DNA from: Methylocaldum sp. 14B
Lineage (GTDB): Bacteria > Pseudomonadota > Gammaproteobacteria > Methylococcales > Methylococcaceae
Assembly (NCBI RefSeq): GCF_002005105.1
Contig: NZ_MSCV01000001.1
Span: forward strand, 186,001 to 250,000
Length of the DNA: 64,000 bases
Direction of reading: 5' to 3'
Position numbers and translations under genes: made by a program. Of this stretch, positions 21,381-31,612 are shown piece after piece. Numbering within the stretch: position 1 is the first letter of the stretch; each line of letters begins with the position of its first letter. Below the pieces are notes generated by a model. It was given only the letters and a program-made list of their open reading frames with translations. It searched no databases and was not told the DNA's origin.

Positions 21381-22949
21381 ATGGAGGTTCTTCGCACGGA
21401 TGTCGCCATCATCGGAGGAGGGCTTGGCGCCTGTGCTGCCGCCCTGGGCGCGGCCAGGGTGGGATATCGGGTCGTTCTGACCGAGGAAACGTACTGGATC
21501 GGCGGTCAGTTGACGAATCAGGCGGTTCCCCCGGACGAGCATCCGTGGATCGAGGAATTCGGCGCGACGGCCAGCTATAAGGCGCTGCGGGAAGGTATCC
21601 GCCAATACTACCGCGCGCACTTGCCGCTCACGCCGGTGGCAACGGCGGCGAAGCATCTCAATCCGGGCAACGGTTGGGTCAGCCGACTCTGCCACGATCC
21701 GCGCGTCGCGGTCGCGGTTCTCCATCAGATGATCGCCCCGTATCAACTCAGCGGCAAAATGTTCGTTATGCACCCCCATCGCCCGATTGACGCATGGACC
21801 CACGGTGATCGGGTGACCGGGGTGGTCGTCAGAGGTCTTGAATCCGGACGTGACACCCTGATCGAAGCATCTTATTTCATCGACGCGACTCCGCAGGGCG
21901 AGTTGCTCGCCCTGGCCGGAGTGGAACATGTGCTGGGCGCCGAATCCCGCGCCGAAACCGGCGAGCCCCACGCGTCCGAGATGGCCGATCCCAAGGATCA
22001 GCAGGCGATCACGGTTTGCTTCGCCATGGAGTACCTTCCCGGCGAGGACCACACTATCGATAAGCCACGGCAATACGAGCTGTGGCGTGATTACCGGCCG
22101 CCGGACTGGCCGGGGCGATTGCTCGGCTGGACTACGAGTCGGCCCGAAACCCACGAGCCGTTGACGCGTTTCTTGTTTGAGGCGGAGGACGGACGGCCCT
22201 GGTGGCACTTTCGTCGAATTTTGGATGTCACCAACTTCGAGCATGGCTTCGCGCCCAGCGACGTCAGCGTAGTCAATTGGCCCCAGAACGATTACTGGTT
22301 CGGACCGGTCTGCGGCGTCGACGAAGTGGAGCAGGCACGAAATCTGGAGGCCGCGCGGCAACTCAGCCTCAGTCTGCTTTACTGGCTCCAGACCGAAGCT
22401 CCGCGGCCGGACGGAGGAATCGGATATCGAGGGCTCCGCCTTCGCCGGGACGTGGTCGGCGGGACCGTCGACGGACTCGCGCCGGCGCCTTACATCCGGG
22501 AGTCCAGGCGCATCCGGGCCGAGTTCACCGTACTCGAACAGCAGATTGCACATCCGCTCCGACCGGACGGTCCCGAATTTTTCGACGACTCGGTCGGCAT
22601 CGGATGTTACCGCATCGATCTCCACCCCCGTACCAGCGGCGCCGGTTACCTGGACCTCGGCTGCTGGCCATTCCAGATTCCGCTCGGATCGTTGCTGCCG
22701 GTGCGCGTCGAAAACCTATTGCCCGGCGGCAAGAACCTGGGCGTGACGCACATCACGAACGGAGCTTATCGGGTACACCATGTCGAATGGAACGTGGGCG
22801 AGGCGGCGGGGCTGCTGGCGGCGTTCTGCCTTGAGCGCAAGGTTCCGCCGCGCTTCGTGAGAAGCCGCAAGGCACTGCTGGAAGATTTCCAATCCCTGCT
22901 TCGGCGGCAGGGAATCGCGCTCTCCTGGCCGTCGCTTTCGCCGCTTTGA
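21381..22949 (+). CDS. FAD-dependent oxidoreductase
   Basis: A 522-residue flavoprotein of the FAD_oxidored group. The N-terminal dinucleotide-binding motif reads DVAIIGGGLGACAAALGAAR, and the next conserved element is TEETYWIGGQLTNQAVPPDE. The C-terminal FAD-contact region LLPGGKNLGVTHITNGAYR resembles glucose-inhibited-division or fumarate-reductase-like folds. The ATG at 21381 follows a strong GGAGG site. Substrate is not evident. A 33-base gap precedes a pyruvyl transferase-type gene, suggesting an operon. Confidence 0.85.
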   Translation: MEVLRTDVAIIGGGLGACAAALGAARVGYRVVLTEETYWIGGQLTNQAVPPDEHPWIEEFGATASYKALREGIRQYYRAHLPLTPVATAAKHLNPGNGWVSRLCHDPRVAVAVLHQMIAPYQLSGKMFVMHPHRPIDAWTHGDRVTGVVVRGLESGRDTLIEASYFIDATPQGELLALAGVEHVLGAESRAETGEPHASEMADPKDQQAITVCFAMEYLPGEDHTIDKPRQYELWRDYRPPDWPGRLLGWTTSRPETHEPLTRFLFEAEDGRPWWHFRRILDVTNFEHGFAPSDVSVVNWPQNDYWFGPVCGVDEVEQARNLEAARQLSLSLLYWLQTEAPRPDGGIGYRGLRLRRDVVGGTVDGLAPAPYIRESRRIRAEFTVLEQQIAHPLRPDGPEFFDDSVGIGCYRIDLHPRTSGAGYLDLGCWPFQIPLGSLLPVRVENLLPGGKNLGVTHITNGAYRVHHVEWNVGEAAGLLAAFCLERKVPPRFVRSRKALLEDFQSLLRRQGIALSWPSLSPL

Positions 22950-22982
22950 GGTTTGGGTTGAGATGATTTTCGGAGACAGTCG

Positions 22983-24101
22983 ATGGATCAGCAGAACCGA
23001 CGATTCCGCATCGGCATTTCAGGATCCTACGGCGGGATGAATCTCGGCGACGAGGCCATTCTGGACGGCATAGTGAGCCAGTTGCGCCGGTCCATCGAGG
23101 CCGAGATCACGGTTTTTTCGCGGAACCCTGAGGATACGCTGAGCCGGCACAAGGTCGAGCGTGCTGTCCCGGTCCGGAACCTGACCCGGAAAGAAGTCAG
23201 CCAGGAAGTGGAGGGGCTCGATCTGTTTATCCTCGGTGGAGGCGGCATTCTTTACGATCGCGACGCCGAGACCTACTTGAGGGAAGTGTTTCTCGCGCAT
23301 GAATTCGGGGTTCCTGTGGTCGTGTACGCGGTGAGCGCGGGGCCACTCACGGATTCGAGTGCGCGTAGCGCGGTACGCGAGGCTTTGAACCACGCGGCCA
23401 TCATCACGGTGCGGGATCGCCAAGGTTATCGGCTGCTCGAAGACGTCGGGATCGATCGCGAGATTCATCTGACCGCCGATCCCGCTCTGCTCCTACGTCC
23501 GGAGCCGCTTCCGCTCGAAGCCCTTAAATCGGAGGGTGTCGAGTTCGAACGCCACCTGGTGGGCTTTTCGGTCAGAGAGCCGGGTCCTGCGGCTCCCGAT
23601 CTCGACCCGGAGCATTATCACGCGCTGCTCGCCAATACCGCGGATTTCATGGTGGACCGGCTCGATGCCGACGTCGTTTTCGTTCCGATGGAACGGACCG
23701 ACGTCCAGCACAGCCACGGGGTGGTGGCGCACATGCACAATTCGGAACGAGCGGAAATTCTGAGACGGCATTACTCTGCTCAGCAAACGCTTGGTCTTCT
23801 GGGGCGTTTCGAGTTCGCCGTGGGTATGCGGCTCCATTTTCTGATCTTCGCTGCCCTTCAGGGGACACCTTTCGTGGCGCTTCCCTACGCGTCCAAAGTC
23901 GTAGGTTTTCTTGACGATCTGGAGATGGAAACGCCGCCGCTGGGCGATGTCGGGATCGGTCAGCTCATCGCCAGGATAGACCGTTGTTGGGACACGCGAG
24001 ATGAAATTCGCGCCAGGATCAAGCGACGGCTCCCCGCCCTCCAATCCCGTGCGCGAGAGACGAATCAGCTTCTCGTCCGTCTTCTGACGAGATCAGGCTA
24101 G
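22983..24101 (+). CDS. Polysaccharide pyruvyl transferase family protein
   Basis: A 372-residue protein of the CsaB/PS_pyruv_trans family, which transfers pyruvate as a ketal onto cell-surface or exopolysaccharide sugars. The start FRIGISGSYGGMNLGDEAIL, the patch LDLFILGGGGILYDRD and the C-terminal VGMRLHFLIFAALQGTPFVA with PYASKVVGFL are family landmarks. The stop codon TAG falls inside the left inverted-repeat end of a dispersed repeat (24097-24258), so the native 3' end may have been altered. No glycosyltransferase cluster lies next to it. Confidence 0.87.
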   Translation: MDQQNRRFRIGISGSYGGMNLGDEAILDGIVSQLRRSIEAEITVFSRNPEDTLSRHKVERAVPVRNLTRKEVSQEVEGLDLFILGGGGILYDRDAETYLREVFLAHEFGVPVVVYAVSAGPLTDSSARSAVREALNHAAIITVRDRQGYRLLEDVGIDREIHLTADPALLLRPEPLPLEALKSEGVEFERHLVGFSVREPGPAAPDLDPEHYHALLANTADFMVDRLDADVVFVPMERTDVQHSHGVVAHMHNSERAEILRRHYSAQQTLGLLGRFEFAVGMRLHFLIFAALQGTPFVALPYASKVVGFLDDLEMETPPLGDVGIGQLIARIDRCWDTRDEIRARIKRRLPALQSRARETNQLLVRLLTRSG

Positions 24102-24258
24102 AGCGTTTTTGATCCCGGTGTACGGATTCGTGTGGGGCGGGAAGAACGTAGGTCGGCAATCCCTTGCCGACAAAGCCCTTTGCCGAGCCGGTACGTCGGC
24201 AAGGGATTGCCGACCTACGTATGGGGCTCCCGTACACCGAATCAGAAAATGCTCTAGC
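24097..24258. repeat. Family A repeat, full copy
   Basis: A 162-base palindromic element with ends GCTAGAGCGTTTTT and AAAATGCTCTAGC. Internal arms contain GTAGGTCGGCAATCCCTTG facing CAAGGGATTGCCGACCTAC, and subterminal GGTGTACGG faces CCGTACACC. Further copies or fragments lie at 44505, 44699, 51113, 51615 and 53260. No coding capacity; a MITE-like or REP-like element. Confidence 0.85.
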
Positions 24259-24309
24259 TGCTTCGGCGCTGAGTGATACTCGGTCGATTCCCGTAGTCAT
24301 CTGAAACGG

Positions 24310-25197
24310 TCAGGGGTTATTCGCCGGCCGAATATCGAGCTGCATGCGGCCGCTCCAGTCCTTCGCGAACTGCCAGGCCACTCGGCCGCTGCGGGAACCG
24401 CGTTGAAGGGCAAAACGAAGAGCCTCGGTACGCACCGCTTCCCAGTCGTCCAAAGGGGTGTGGAGCTTGTCCAGCCAGTACCGGACGATGTCCAGGTATT
24501 GGTCCTGATTGAACGGATAAAAAGACAGCCACAAGCCGAAACGTTCAGACAGCGAGATCTTTTCCTCCACCGCTTCGCCCTGATGGATTTCGCCCTCAAC
24601 GTGGCGGGCTTGCAGGTTTTCCTCGTGGTACTCGGGCAGCAGATGCCGCCGGTTGGAGGTGGCGTAGATCAATACATTCGCCGGCGGGGCGCTAAACGAG
24701 CCTTCCAGCGTTGATTTCAGAGCCTTGTAGCCCGCATCGTCCGCTTCGAACGAAAGATCGTCGCTGAACAGAATGAATTTTTCCGAGCGCGGATAGAGCA
24801 GATCCAAGATGTCCGGCAGCTCGACCAAATGCTGCCGGTCCACCTCTATGACACGCAGACCTACGGAGGCATATTCGTTGAGAAGAGCCTTGATGAGCGA
24901 GGATTTGCCGGTACCCTTCGAGCCCCAAAGCAAGGCGTTGTTGGCCGGCAATCCCTGGAGGAATTGCCGGGTATTCCGGTCCAGCTCGCACTTTTGCCGG
25001 TCGACGCACAAGATATCGGCCAGGGCCAGCCGGTGAGGATTTCGGATGGGTTGCAAAGGGTTGGCGTGACCGGCCCCGCGCCATCGGAAGGCGATGGCGC
25101 CTTCCCAATCGGGTTCCGCCGGCCCGGAAGGCATCCGTCTTTCGAGACGATCGAGCAGTTCGGATGCCCTGGCGATCAGTTGTGCGAGTAATTCCAT
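24310..25197 (-). CDS. DUF815 family AAA+ ATPase
   Basis: A 295-residue ATPase of the DUF815 family. Walker A is LLWGSKGTGKSSLIKALLNE (~residue 90-110), and Walker B-like FILFSDDLSFEADDAGYKAL follows at ~140. RLALADILCVDRQK and ARHVEGEIHQGEAVEEK are family-typical. Function is not established. It lies downstream of the helicase gene on the same strand with a 15-base gap, so both are probably one transcript. Confidence 0.9.
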   Translation of the reverse strand: MELLAQLIARASELLDRLERRMPSGPAEPDWEGAIAFRWRGAGHANPLQPIRNPHRLALADILCVDRQKCELDRNTRQFLQGLPANNALLWGSKGTGKSSLIKALLNEYASVGLRVIEVDRQHLVELPDILDLLYPRSEKFILFSDDLSFEADDAGYKALKSTLEGSFSAPPANVLIYATSNRRHLLPEYHEENLQARHVEGEIHQGEAVEEKISLSERFGLWLSFYPFNQDQYLDIVRYWLDKLHTPLDDWEAVRTEALRFALQRGSRSGRVAWQFAKDWSGRMQLDIRPANNP

Positions 25198-25212
25198 AGA
25201 CGGACGGCTGGT

Positions 25213-26955
25213 TTAAGGCTGGTCTTCTTTGGGGCGGCGTTTCGCCGCCGGTTTATCCTGCCCCGAGGCTTTCGGTTTCCCGAACTTGCGTTCGCCGGAC
25301 TTTGCCGGCTTCTTGCCTGGTTTCCGACCGCCGTTGTCCAGCAATTGCAGATTGAGGCGCTGGTTTTTTACCCAGGTTTTCTTCAGTAGCCTAAAGAAAT
25401 CGTCCGGGAGATCGGCCGGAAGTTCTACCGTGCTGTAAGTATCGAATAGTTTGATCTGACCGATCAGCTTGGAAGAAAGCCCGGTTTCGTTGGCAATGGC
25501 GCCGACGATATCCTTGGGCTGCACGCCGTGCTCGCGGCCGACGTCGATGGTGTAGCGCAGTGTTCCTCCTTCCGGGCGTGTTCTTTCCCGCCGGCGTTCA
25601 CGAACCGGTTCCGGAGCCGATAGTTCCGGTTCCTCGGTAGCTTCCAGCGGACGTTCGCGATGCATCAGATAGGCGAGAGCGGCGGCGATATCGGCGGAAT
25701 CGCCTATTTCGTCGGTGACCAATTTGTCCACCAGTTCCCGGTAAAAGCTCACGTCCTCGTCGTCCAGAGTTTGAACCAACTGAGCCTTGAACTGCTCGAT
25801 GCGGCGGTCGGCGATGTCCTGCAGGGTAGGCAGCCGCATTTGCTGTATGGGTTGTCTAGTGGTTTGCTCGATGGCGCGCAGCATTCGCCTTTCGCGCGGA
25901 GCGACGAACAGAATGGCCTTGCCTTTGCGCCCGGCGCGCCCGGTGCGCCCGATGCGGTGAATATAGGCTTCGCTGTCGTAGGGAATGTCGTAGTTCACGA
26001 CATGCGTGATCCGCTCCACGTCCAGTCCGCGCGCGGCGACGTCGGTGGCGACGACGATGTCCAGGGCATTCTTCTTCAAGCGGTCGATGACTTTCTCGCG
26101 CAAGACCTGGCTCATATCCCCGTTCAGGGCCGCGGCCTCATACCCGCGAGCCTCCAGTTTCTCGGCCAGCTCCACGGTTTCGGTCTTGGTGCGGACGAAA
26201 ATGATCATGGCGTCGAAATCTTCCGCGTCGAGAATGCGGGTTAGGGCTTCCAGCTTTTGCACGCCCGAGACCAGCCAATATTGCTGGCTGATGGCCTCAA
26301 CGGTGGCAGTCTTCGCCTTGATTTTTACTTCCGCCGCGTTGTTGAGATGCCGGTCGGCGATTTTGCGGATGACGGTCGGCATGGTGGCCGAAAACAGCGC
26401 GATCTGGCGAGTCTGCGGCGTTTGTTCCAGAATCCATTCGACATCCTCGATGAAGCCCATGCGCAGCATTTCGTCGGCTTCGTCGAGTACCAGCGTGGTC
26501 AGATTATCCAAAGACAAGGTTCCGCGGCGGAGATGATCCATTACCCGGCCCGGCGTGCCCACGATGACATGGACGCCGCGGGCGAGTTGCCGCAATTGCG
26601 ATCCCATGCCCTGGCCGCCGTAAACGGGCAGAATGTGGAAGCCTTCGAGATGGCGGGCATAGGTTTGGAAGGCCTCGGCCACCTGGATGGCGAGTTCGCG
26701 GGTGGGCGCGAGCACCAGGGCTTGTGGCGAACGCTGGGACAGGTCGATCCGGGTCAGGATGGGAATTGCGAAGGCCGCGGTTTTTCCTGTGCCGGTCTGG
26801 GCCTGTCCGAGCAAATCGCGTCCCTCCAATAGGTGAGGGATGCTTTCCGCCTGAATGGGCGACGGGGCTTCATAACCGATCTCTCGGAGCGCCTGAAGGA
26901 TGGGCTGGGCAATGGCTAATTGTTCGAAGGACGTAACTGAATTGGGTAATGTCAT
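25213..26955 (-). CDS. deaD: DEAD-box ATP-dependent RNA helicase, DeaD/CsdA type
   Basis: A 580-residue helicase that unwinds RNA in ribosome assembly and RNA turnover, often at low temperature. Motifs are complete: Q motif, AQTGTGKTAAF (I), PTRELAIQ (Ia), GTPGRV (Ib), DEADEML (II), FSAT (III), and HRIGRTGRAG (VI). The C-terminal DbpA-like RNA-binding domain lies at about 460-540 (LRYTIDVGREHGVQPKDIVG), followed by a Lys-rich tail. It is shorter than E. coli DeaD (629) in the tail only. Confidence 0.95.
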   Translation of the reverse strand: MTLPNSVTSFEQLAIAQPILQALREIGYEAPSPIQAESIPHLLEGRDLLGQAQTGTGKTAAFAIPILTRIDLSQRSPQALVLAPTRELAIQVAEAFQTYARHLEGFHILPVYGGQGMGSQLRQLARGVHVIVGTPGRVMDHLRRGTLSLDNLTTLVLDEADEMLRMGFIEDVEWILEQTPQTRQIALFSATMPTVIRKIADRHLNNAAEVKIKAKTATVEAISQQYWLVSGVQKLEALTRILDAEDFDAMIIFVRTKTETVELAEKLEARGYEAAALNGDMSQVLREKVIDRLKKNALDIVVATDVAARGLDVERITHVVNYDIPYDSEAYIHRIGRTGRAGRKGKAILFVAPRERRMLRAIEQTTRQPIQQMRLPTLQDIADRRIEQFKAQLVQTLDDEDVSFYRELVDKLVTDEIGDSADIAAALAYLMHRERPLEATEEPELSAPEPVRERRRERTRPEGGTLRYTIDVGREHGVQPKDIVGAIANETGLSSKLIGQIKLFDTYSTVELPADLPDDFFRLLKKTWVKNQRLNLQLLDNGGRKPGKKPAKSGERKFGKPKASGQDKPAAKRRPKEDQP

Positions 26956-27046
26956 GTGTTCGATAGAGCTAGTGGAGCGATGTTCGATGTACGATACTCT
27001 GGGTTTTCGGAACCGGCGTTTCGGCTATTAACTCAGGAGAGGATTG

Positions 27047-27694
27047 ATGATTAAGCTTTGCGGTTTTCCTATCAGCAATTATTACAATAAGGTCAAGCTG
27101 GTTCTTCTGGAAAAAGGCATCGAGTTCGAGGAGCAGGCGGCCAATCCGTTCCATAAGGAAGCAATTTTGCAATTCTCGCCCGCCGGTAAGATTCCTTTTT
27201 TGTTAACCGATAAAGGACCGCTCTCGGAGTCCCAGGTCATTCTCGAATACTTGGAAGAGGCGTTTCCGCAAAATCCGCTTTATCCATCCGACCCTTTCGA
27301 GCGTGCCAAGTGCCGGGAGTTGATTCAACATTTCGAGCTGAATGTGGAACTCGTCGTCCGGCGCCTGTACGGAGAGGCATTCTTCGGCGGTTCAGCCTCG
27401 GATGAAACCAAGGCCGAGGTCAAGGAAAAAATCGGTATGGGCATCGATGCGTTCAATCGCCTCGCGAAATTTTCTCCTTATGTAGCCGGCAATCGTTTCA
27501 CGGCGGCCGATTGTGCCCTCTGGCCCAGTTTCGGTTTGCTGTCATCCGCCACGCAACGCATTTACGGTGAGGATTTCTTGCAGAAAGTCACCGGCGCCGC
27601 CGATTATATGGGCATGATGGAATCCCGTCCGCACGTTAAGAAAGTGGCGGCGGATCGAGCCGCCGCCATATCGGCCTTCTTTGCGAAGAAATAA
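27047..27694 (+). CDS. Glutathione S-transferase family protein
   Basis: A 215-residue soluble GST-like protein. The N-terminal thioredoxin fold carries the conserved proline and glutathione contact (AGKIPFLLTDKGPLSESQVI), and the helical C-terminal domain includes FTAADCALWPSFGLL. The catalytic residue is ambiguous, and the motif ISNYYNKVKLVLLEKG suggests a Tyr/Ser/Asn-type active site. I chose the ATG at 27047 over the TTG just before it because AGGAGAGG stands about 7 nt upstream. Substrate unknown. Confidence 0.87.
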   Translation: MIKLCGFPISNYYNKVKLVLLEKGIEFEEQAANPFHKEAILQFSPAGKIPFLLTDKGPLSESQVILEYLEEAFPQNPLYPSDPFERAKCRELIQHFELNVELVVRRLYGEAFFGGSASDETKAEVKEKIGMGIDAFNRLAKFSPYVAGNRFTAADCALWPSFGLLSSATQRIYGEDFLQKVTGAADYMGMMESRPHVKKVAADRAAAISAFFAKK

Positions 27695-27716
27695 CCATAT
27701 TACAGCTTCGAATCAG

Positions 27717-27981
27717 AGCTTGTGAGAAACCGTCGCGAGCGGTTCGAGTCCGTGCCGACAAATCGGCAGGAATGCCGATTTGCACGGCAGTTGCCGCCCA
27801 TAGGGTGCCGGACACGGAGGTCCGGCGTGAAAAGCACAGGCGTACAGGCCCTCATCCCGGCCCTCTCCCATAAGGAGAGAGGGGGATTCAAAGAATCGCT
27901 ACGCGATGCCTTGGTTAGATCGAGTACGTTGAGCACCGCAGGCGCGGACTCGAATCGCGCAGTAGGTTTATCCACAAGCTC
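27717..27981. repeat. Imperfect palindromic repeat region
   Basis: About 265 bases between convergent genes. GCTTGTGAGAAACC...GGTTCGAGTCC at the left faces GGACTCGAATC...GGTTTATCCACAAGC at the right. The centre has CATCCCGGCCCTCTCCCATA with a following GGAGAGAGGG arm, a repeat often seen dispersed in genomes, and GTGCCGACAAATCGGC hairpins. No gene is supported. It may also terminate the flanking convergent transcripts. Confidence 0.6.
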
Positions 27982-29649
27982 TCAGTCCATCAAGGGTTTG
28001 AAGCGGATCCGGTGCGGATTTTCCGCTTCGTCGCCTAAACGACGCTTGCGATCGGCTTCGTAGTCCGCATAGTTGCCCTCGAACCAGACCACCTTGCTAT
28101 CGCCTTCGAAGGCGAGCATATGGGTGGCGATGCGGTCTAGGAACCAGCGATCGTGCGAAATGACCACAGCGCAGCCCGGGAATTCCAGCAGCGCTTCCTC
28201 AAGCGCCCGCAGGGTTTCCACGTCGAGATCGTTGGTCGGCTCGTCGAGCAACAGCACGTTGCCGCCGGCTTTCAGCAGCTTGGCCAAATGAACTCGGTTG
28301 CGTTCGCCGCCCGATAGCTCGCCGATGCGCTTCTGCTGATCCGAGCCTTTGAAGTTGAAGCGGCCCACATAGGCGCGGGACGGCGTCTGATACTTGCCCA
28401 CCGTGACCATATCGAGGCCGTCGGAAATTTCTTCCCAGACGGTTTTCTTGTCGTCCATGGCGTCGCGGAACTGCTCGACATAGGCGAGCTGAACCGTCGG
28501 ACCTACGCGGATATTGCCGGTGTCGGCCGTTTCGGCACCGGCCATCATGCGGAACAGGGTGGTTTTGCCGACGCCGTTGGGGCCGATCACGCCCACGATG
28601 CCGCCCTGCGGCAGCCGGAAGTTCAGGTCCTCGATCAGCAGTCGGTCGCCGAAACCCTTCGAGACGCCCTCGAATTCCACCACCAGTTCGCCCAGGCGTG
28701 GCCCCGGCGGAATATAGATCTCGCGGGTCTCGTTACGGGCCTGGTATTCGCTGGACGACAGTTCCTCGAACCGCTGTAAACGTGCCTTGCTCTTGGCCTG
28801 CCGGCCCTTGGGATTAGCGCGCACCCATTCCAGCTCTTCCTTCATGGCTTTCTGGCGGGCGGTTTCCTGCTTCTCCTCCATTTCCAGGCGTTTTTCCTTC
28901 TGTTCCAGCCAGGAGGAATAATTGCCTTCCCAGGGGATGCCGTGGCCGCGGTCCAATTCGAGAATCCAGCCGGCGACATTGTCCAGGAAATAGCGGTCGT
29001 GGGTAACGGCGATGACCGTGCCCTGAAAGTCGTGGAGGAAACGTTCGAGCCAAGCCACCGATTCGGCGTCTAAGTGGTTGGTGGGTTCGTCGAGGAGCAG
29101 CATGTCGGGATTCGACAGCAGCAACCGGCACAGGGCGACGCGGCGGCGTTCGCCGCCTGAAAGCTTGGTGACGTCGGCGTTCCAGTCCGGAAGGCGCAGG
29201 GCGTCGGCGGCGATTTCCAGCTTGCGTTCGAGTTCCCAGGCGCCGGCAGCCTCGATTTTGTCCTGGAGTTCAGCCTGCTCGGCGAGTAATTTGTCGAAAT
29301 CGGCGTCGGGTTCGCCGAAAGCGTTGCTGACCTCGTTGAAGCGGTCGACCAACGCCTTGATTTCAGCCACGCCGTCTTCGACATTGCCGCGAACGGTCTT
29401 GGTCGGGTCGAGCTGAGGCTCCTGCGGAAGAAAGCCGATCTTGATTCCAGGCTGCGGCCGGGCTTCGCCGTCGTATTCCTTGTCCACGCCGGCCATGATG
29501 CGGAGCAGGGTGGATTTGCCGGACCCGTTCAGGCCGAGCACACCGATCTTTGCGCCGGGAAAGAAGGACAGCGAGATGTCGCGCAAAATCTCGCGTTTGG
29601 GCGGCACGATTTTGCTCACCCGGTTCATCGTGAAAATGTACTGAGCCAT
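27982..29649 (-). CDS. ettA: Energy-dependent translational throttle protein (ABC-F)
   Basis: A 555-residue ABC-F ATPase that binds the ribosomal E site and gates entry into elongation according to ATP/ADP. The length equals E. coli EttA when started at [20 protein letters not shown] (29649); the longer upstream frame is unsupported. Both ABC domains are intact, with Walker A motifs GLNGSGKST and GPNGVGKTT and signatures LSGGERRRV and LSGGERNRV. The arm motif region ([19 protein letters not shown]) and C-terminal [18 protein letters not shown] fit EttA. Confidence 0.97.
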   Translation of the reverse strand: MAQYIFTMNRVSKIVPPKREILRDISLSFFPGAKIGVLGLNGSGKSTLLRIMAGVDKEYDGEARPQPGIKIGFLPQEPQLDPTKTVRGNVEDGVAEIKALVDRFNEVSNAFGEPDADFDKLLAEQAELQDKIEAAGAWELERKLEIAADALRLPDWNADVTKLSGGERRRVALCRLLLSNPDMLLLDEPTNHLDAESVAWLERFLHDFQGTVIAVTHDRYFLDNVAGWILELDRGHGIPWEGNYSSWLEQKEKRLEMEEKQETARQKAMKEELEWVRANPKGRQAKSKARLQRFEELSSSEYQARNETREIYIPPGPRLGELVVEFEGVSKGFGDRLLIEDLNFRLPQGGIVGVIGPNGVGKTTLFRMMAGAETADTGNIRVGPTVQLAYVEQFRDAMDDKKTVWEEISDGLDMVTVGKYQTPSRAYVGRFNFKGSDQQKRIGELSGGERNRVHLAKLLKAGGNVLLLDEPTNDLDVETLRALEEALLEFPGCAVVISHDRWFLDRIATHMLAFEGDSKVVWFEGNYADYEADRKRRLGDEAENPHRIRFKPLMD

Positions 29650-29742
29650 TTTGACAGGATTGTGTTGGCGGAAAGGCGTTATTATTTCATGGTTTGGCGA
29701 ATCGATCACGGCATGCGGCCTTTTGACTGTTGAGGATACGAG

Positions 29743-30933
29743 ATGAATGCCCAAGACAAGACGCAGTTGGCGGGCTTGAGGTCGCGCATCATTCGCAATA
29801 TCGGCGCGGTCGAGCCCGAAGCCTGGAATGCGCTGACCGACGGCGCTTATCCCTTTCTACGGCATGAATTCTTGCTCGCATTGGAGGAATGCGGTTGCCT
29901 GGGCGAGCACGTCGGCTGGATTCCCTACCATGTGGTGATCGAGGATTCCGAGCGCCGCCTGGTAGGCGCCCTGCCGGCGTATCTCAAACTCAACTCGTTC
30001 GGCGAATTCGTTTTCGATTGGGCCTGGGCGGACGCCTACGAAAGAGCAGGCATGCCCTATTATCCGAAGCTGGTCGTGGCCTCGCCGTTCACGCCGGCCA
30101 CGGGCCCGCGTCTTCTGATTCCGTCCGAGCGTTACTCGGATAGCTTGGCGGAAGCCGCGGTTGAGTTCGCGATCGAGGCGGCGCGTGATGCAGGAGTTTC
30201 CTCGCTGCACTGGTTGTTCACGCAGGACCGGGTATTGCTGCATTCGGAGCGCGTGTTGAAGCGGCTCGGCTGTCAATTCCACTGGGAAAACTGGGGCTAC
30301 CGGGATTTCGAGGACTTTTTGTCGGGCTTTACCGCCAAGCGGCGCAAGGAAGTGAAGCGGGAGCGCCGGCAGGTGCGGGACGCCTCGGTGGAGTTGCGAA
30401 GAATCCGGGGCGACCGAGTGGAGCCCGACATTTGGCGTACGGTGTACGAGCTTTACCGGTCCACCTTCGCGAGACATGGCAACTATCCGGCGCTGACGCT
30501 CGAGTTTTTCGAAGCGATTGCCGCAAAGATGGGAGAGCAAATCCTTTTGGTTCTCGCCGAGCGACACGGACGAATCGTCGGGGCAGCATTTTTTCTCGTC
30601 GGTCGCGATGCATTGTACGGTCGCTACTGGGGATGCACGGAGGACGTGACCGCTCTTCATTTCGAGGCTTGCTATTACCAGGGCATTGAATATTGTATCG
30701 AGGAGGGCCTCCGTCGCTTCGAACCCGGCGCTCAGGGCGAACACAAAGTCAGTCGAGGCTTTCTGCCGACCGAGACCTGGTCGGCCCACTGGCTGGCCGA
30801 CGTCGGATTCCGCGACCCCATAGCACGCTTTTTGGAGCGGGAGATGGGTTTGGTACGCGCCTATATGTCGGAACTAAATGCCCACTCGCCTTTCAAAAAT
30901 TTCGACCATGCTGACCGTTCTGAATCCCTTTGA
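29743..30933 (+). CDS. DUF482/COG3146 GNAT-superfamily acyltransferase
   Basis: A 396-residue cytosolic protein of the COG3146 (DUF482) family, which combines two GNAT-like folds similar to FemAB peptidyl transferases. Landmarks are [40 protein letters not shown] and the C-terminal [20 protein letters not shown]. The substrate is unknown. Its 3' end overlaps the start of aat, so it is part of the same transcript as the aminoacyl-transferase genes that follow. Confidence 0.88.
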   Translation: MNAQDKTQLAGLRSRIIRNIGAVEPEAWNALTDGAYPFLRHEFLLALEECGCLGEHVGWIPYHVVIEDSERRLVGALPAYLKLNSFGEFVFDWAWADAYERAGMPYYPKLVVASPFTPATGPRLLIPSERYSDSLAEAAVEFAIEAARDAGVSSLHWLFTQDRVLLHSERVLKRLGCQFHWENWGYRDFEDFLSGFTAKRRKEVKRERRQVRDASVELRRIRGDRVEPDIWRTVYELYRSTFARHGNYPALTLEFFEAIAAKMGEQILLVLAERHGRIVGAAFFLVGRDALYGRYWGCTEDVTALHFEACYYQGIEYCIEEGLRRFEPGAQGEHKVSRGFLPTETWSAHWLADVGFRDPIARFLEREMGLVRAYMSELNAHSPFKNFDHADRSESL

Positions 30934-31612
30934 TCGAAACGAGCCGTTTCCGCCGGTGGAAACGGCTCTGGATGAACCGAACGGACTCTTGGCAGTGGGC
31001 GGGTGTCTCTCTGCGCGGCGGCTGGTGAATGCCTATCGGAGCGGCGTTTTTCCGTGGTTCGGCAAAGACGAACCGATTCTCTGGTGGTCGCCGGATCCGC
31101 GGTTGATCCTACAACCCGAGAATATCAAGATTTCCCGGAGCCTTGGCAAGCGGCTCAGGCGCGGTGAATTTCGTTTCAGTTTCGATGTATGTTTCGACCG
31201 CGTCATGGATGCTTGTGCGGAGCCGCGAGACTATGCGAGTGGAACCTGGATAACAGGGGAGATGAAGCGGGCTTATTCCAATCTTTTTGATCTGGGTCTG
31301 GCCCATTCCTTCGAAGCGTGGCAGGAAGAGGCGCTCGTTGGCGGACTTTACGGGGTTTCGGTCGGCCGGGTGTTTTTCGGAGAATCGATGTTTCACCACG
31401 TCACTGACGCTTCCAAGGCTGCTTTCGCTTTCGCGTGCGACTGTTTGAAGCGGTGGGGTTATGTCCTGATCGATTGCCAGGTCTATACCCGGCATTTAGC
31501 CAGTTTGGGAGCGGAAGAGATTCCGCGCTCGGAGTTCGTGAAATTGTTGCAAATTTATTGTGAACAGCCGGTTTCGAGCGAGGCTTGGAAGTCGGCGGGC
31601 GGGGTTTTATGA
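30908..31612 (+). CDS. aat: Leucyl/phenylalanyl-tRNA-protein transferase
   Basis: A 234-residue transferase that adds Leu or Phe from aminoacyl-tRNA to N-terminal Arg/Lys, creating N-degrons. The motifs FPWF, LWWSPDPRLIL, GTWITGEMKRAYSNL and SVGRVFFGESMFHHVTDASK are diagnostic. I chose the ATG at 30908, which gives the normal N-terminus ([20 protein letters not shown]). It overlaps the upstream DUF482 gene by 26 bases, and its stop overlaps the bpt start (ATGA). ClpS and ClpA, which act on the products, are encoded 1-3 kb away. Confidence 0.96.
   Translation: MLTVLNPFDRNEPFPPVETALDEPNGLLAVGGCLSARRLVNAYRSGVFPWFGKDEPILWWSPDPRLILQPENIKISRSLGKRLRRGEFRFSFDVCFDRVMDACAEPRDYASGTWITGEMKRAYSNLFDLGLAHSFEAWQEEALVGGLYGVSVGRVFFGESMFHHVTDASKAAFAFACDCLKRWGYVLIDCQVYTRHLASLGAEEIPRSEFVKLLQIYCEQPVSSEAWKSAGGVL

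Noticed and set aside
21375..22625. Leftward 416-codon frame
   Set aside because: It lies fully antisense to the FAD oxidoreductase, whose motifs are clear; it has no family signal and is explained by high GC content.
29650..29754. 35-residue N-terminal extension of EttA
   Set aside because: Starting at 29649 gives exactly the usual length and N-terminus; the extension overlaps the divergent gene start.
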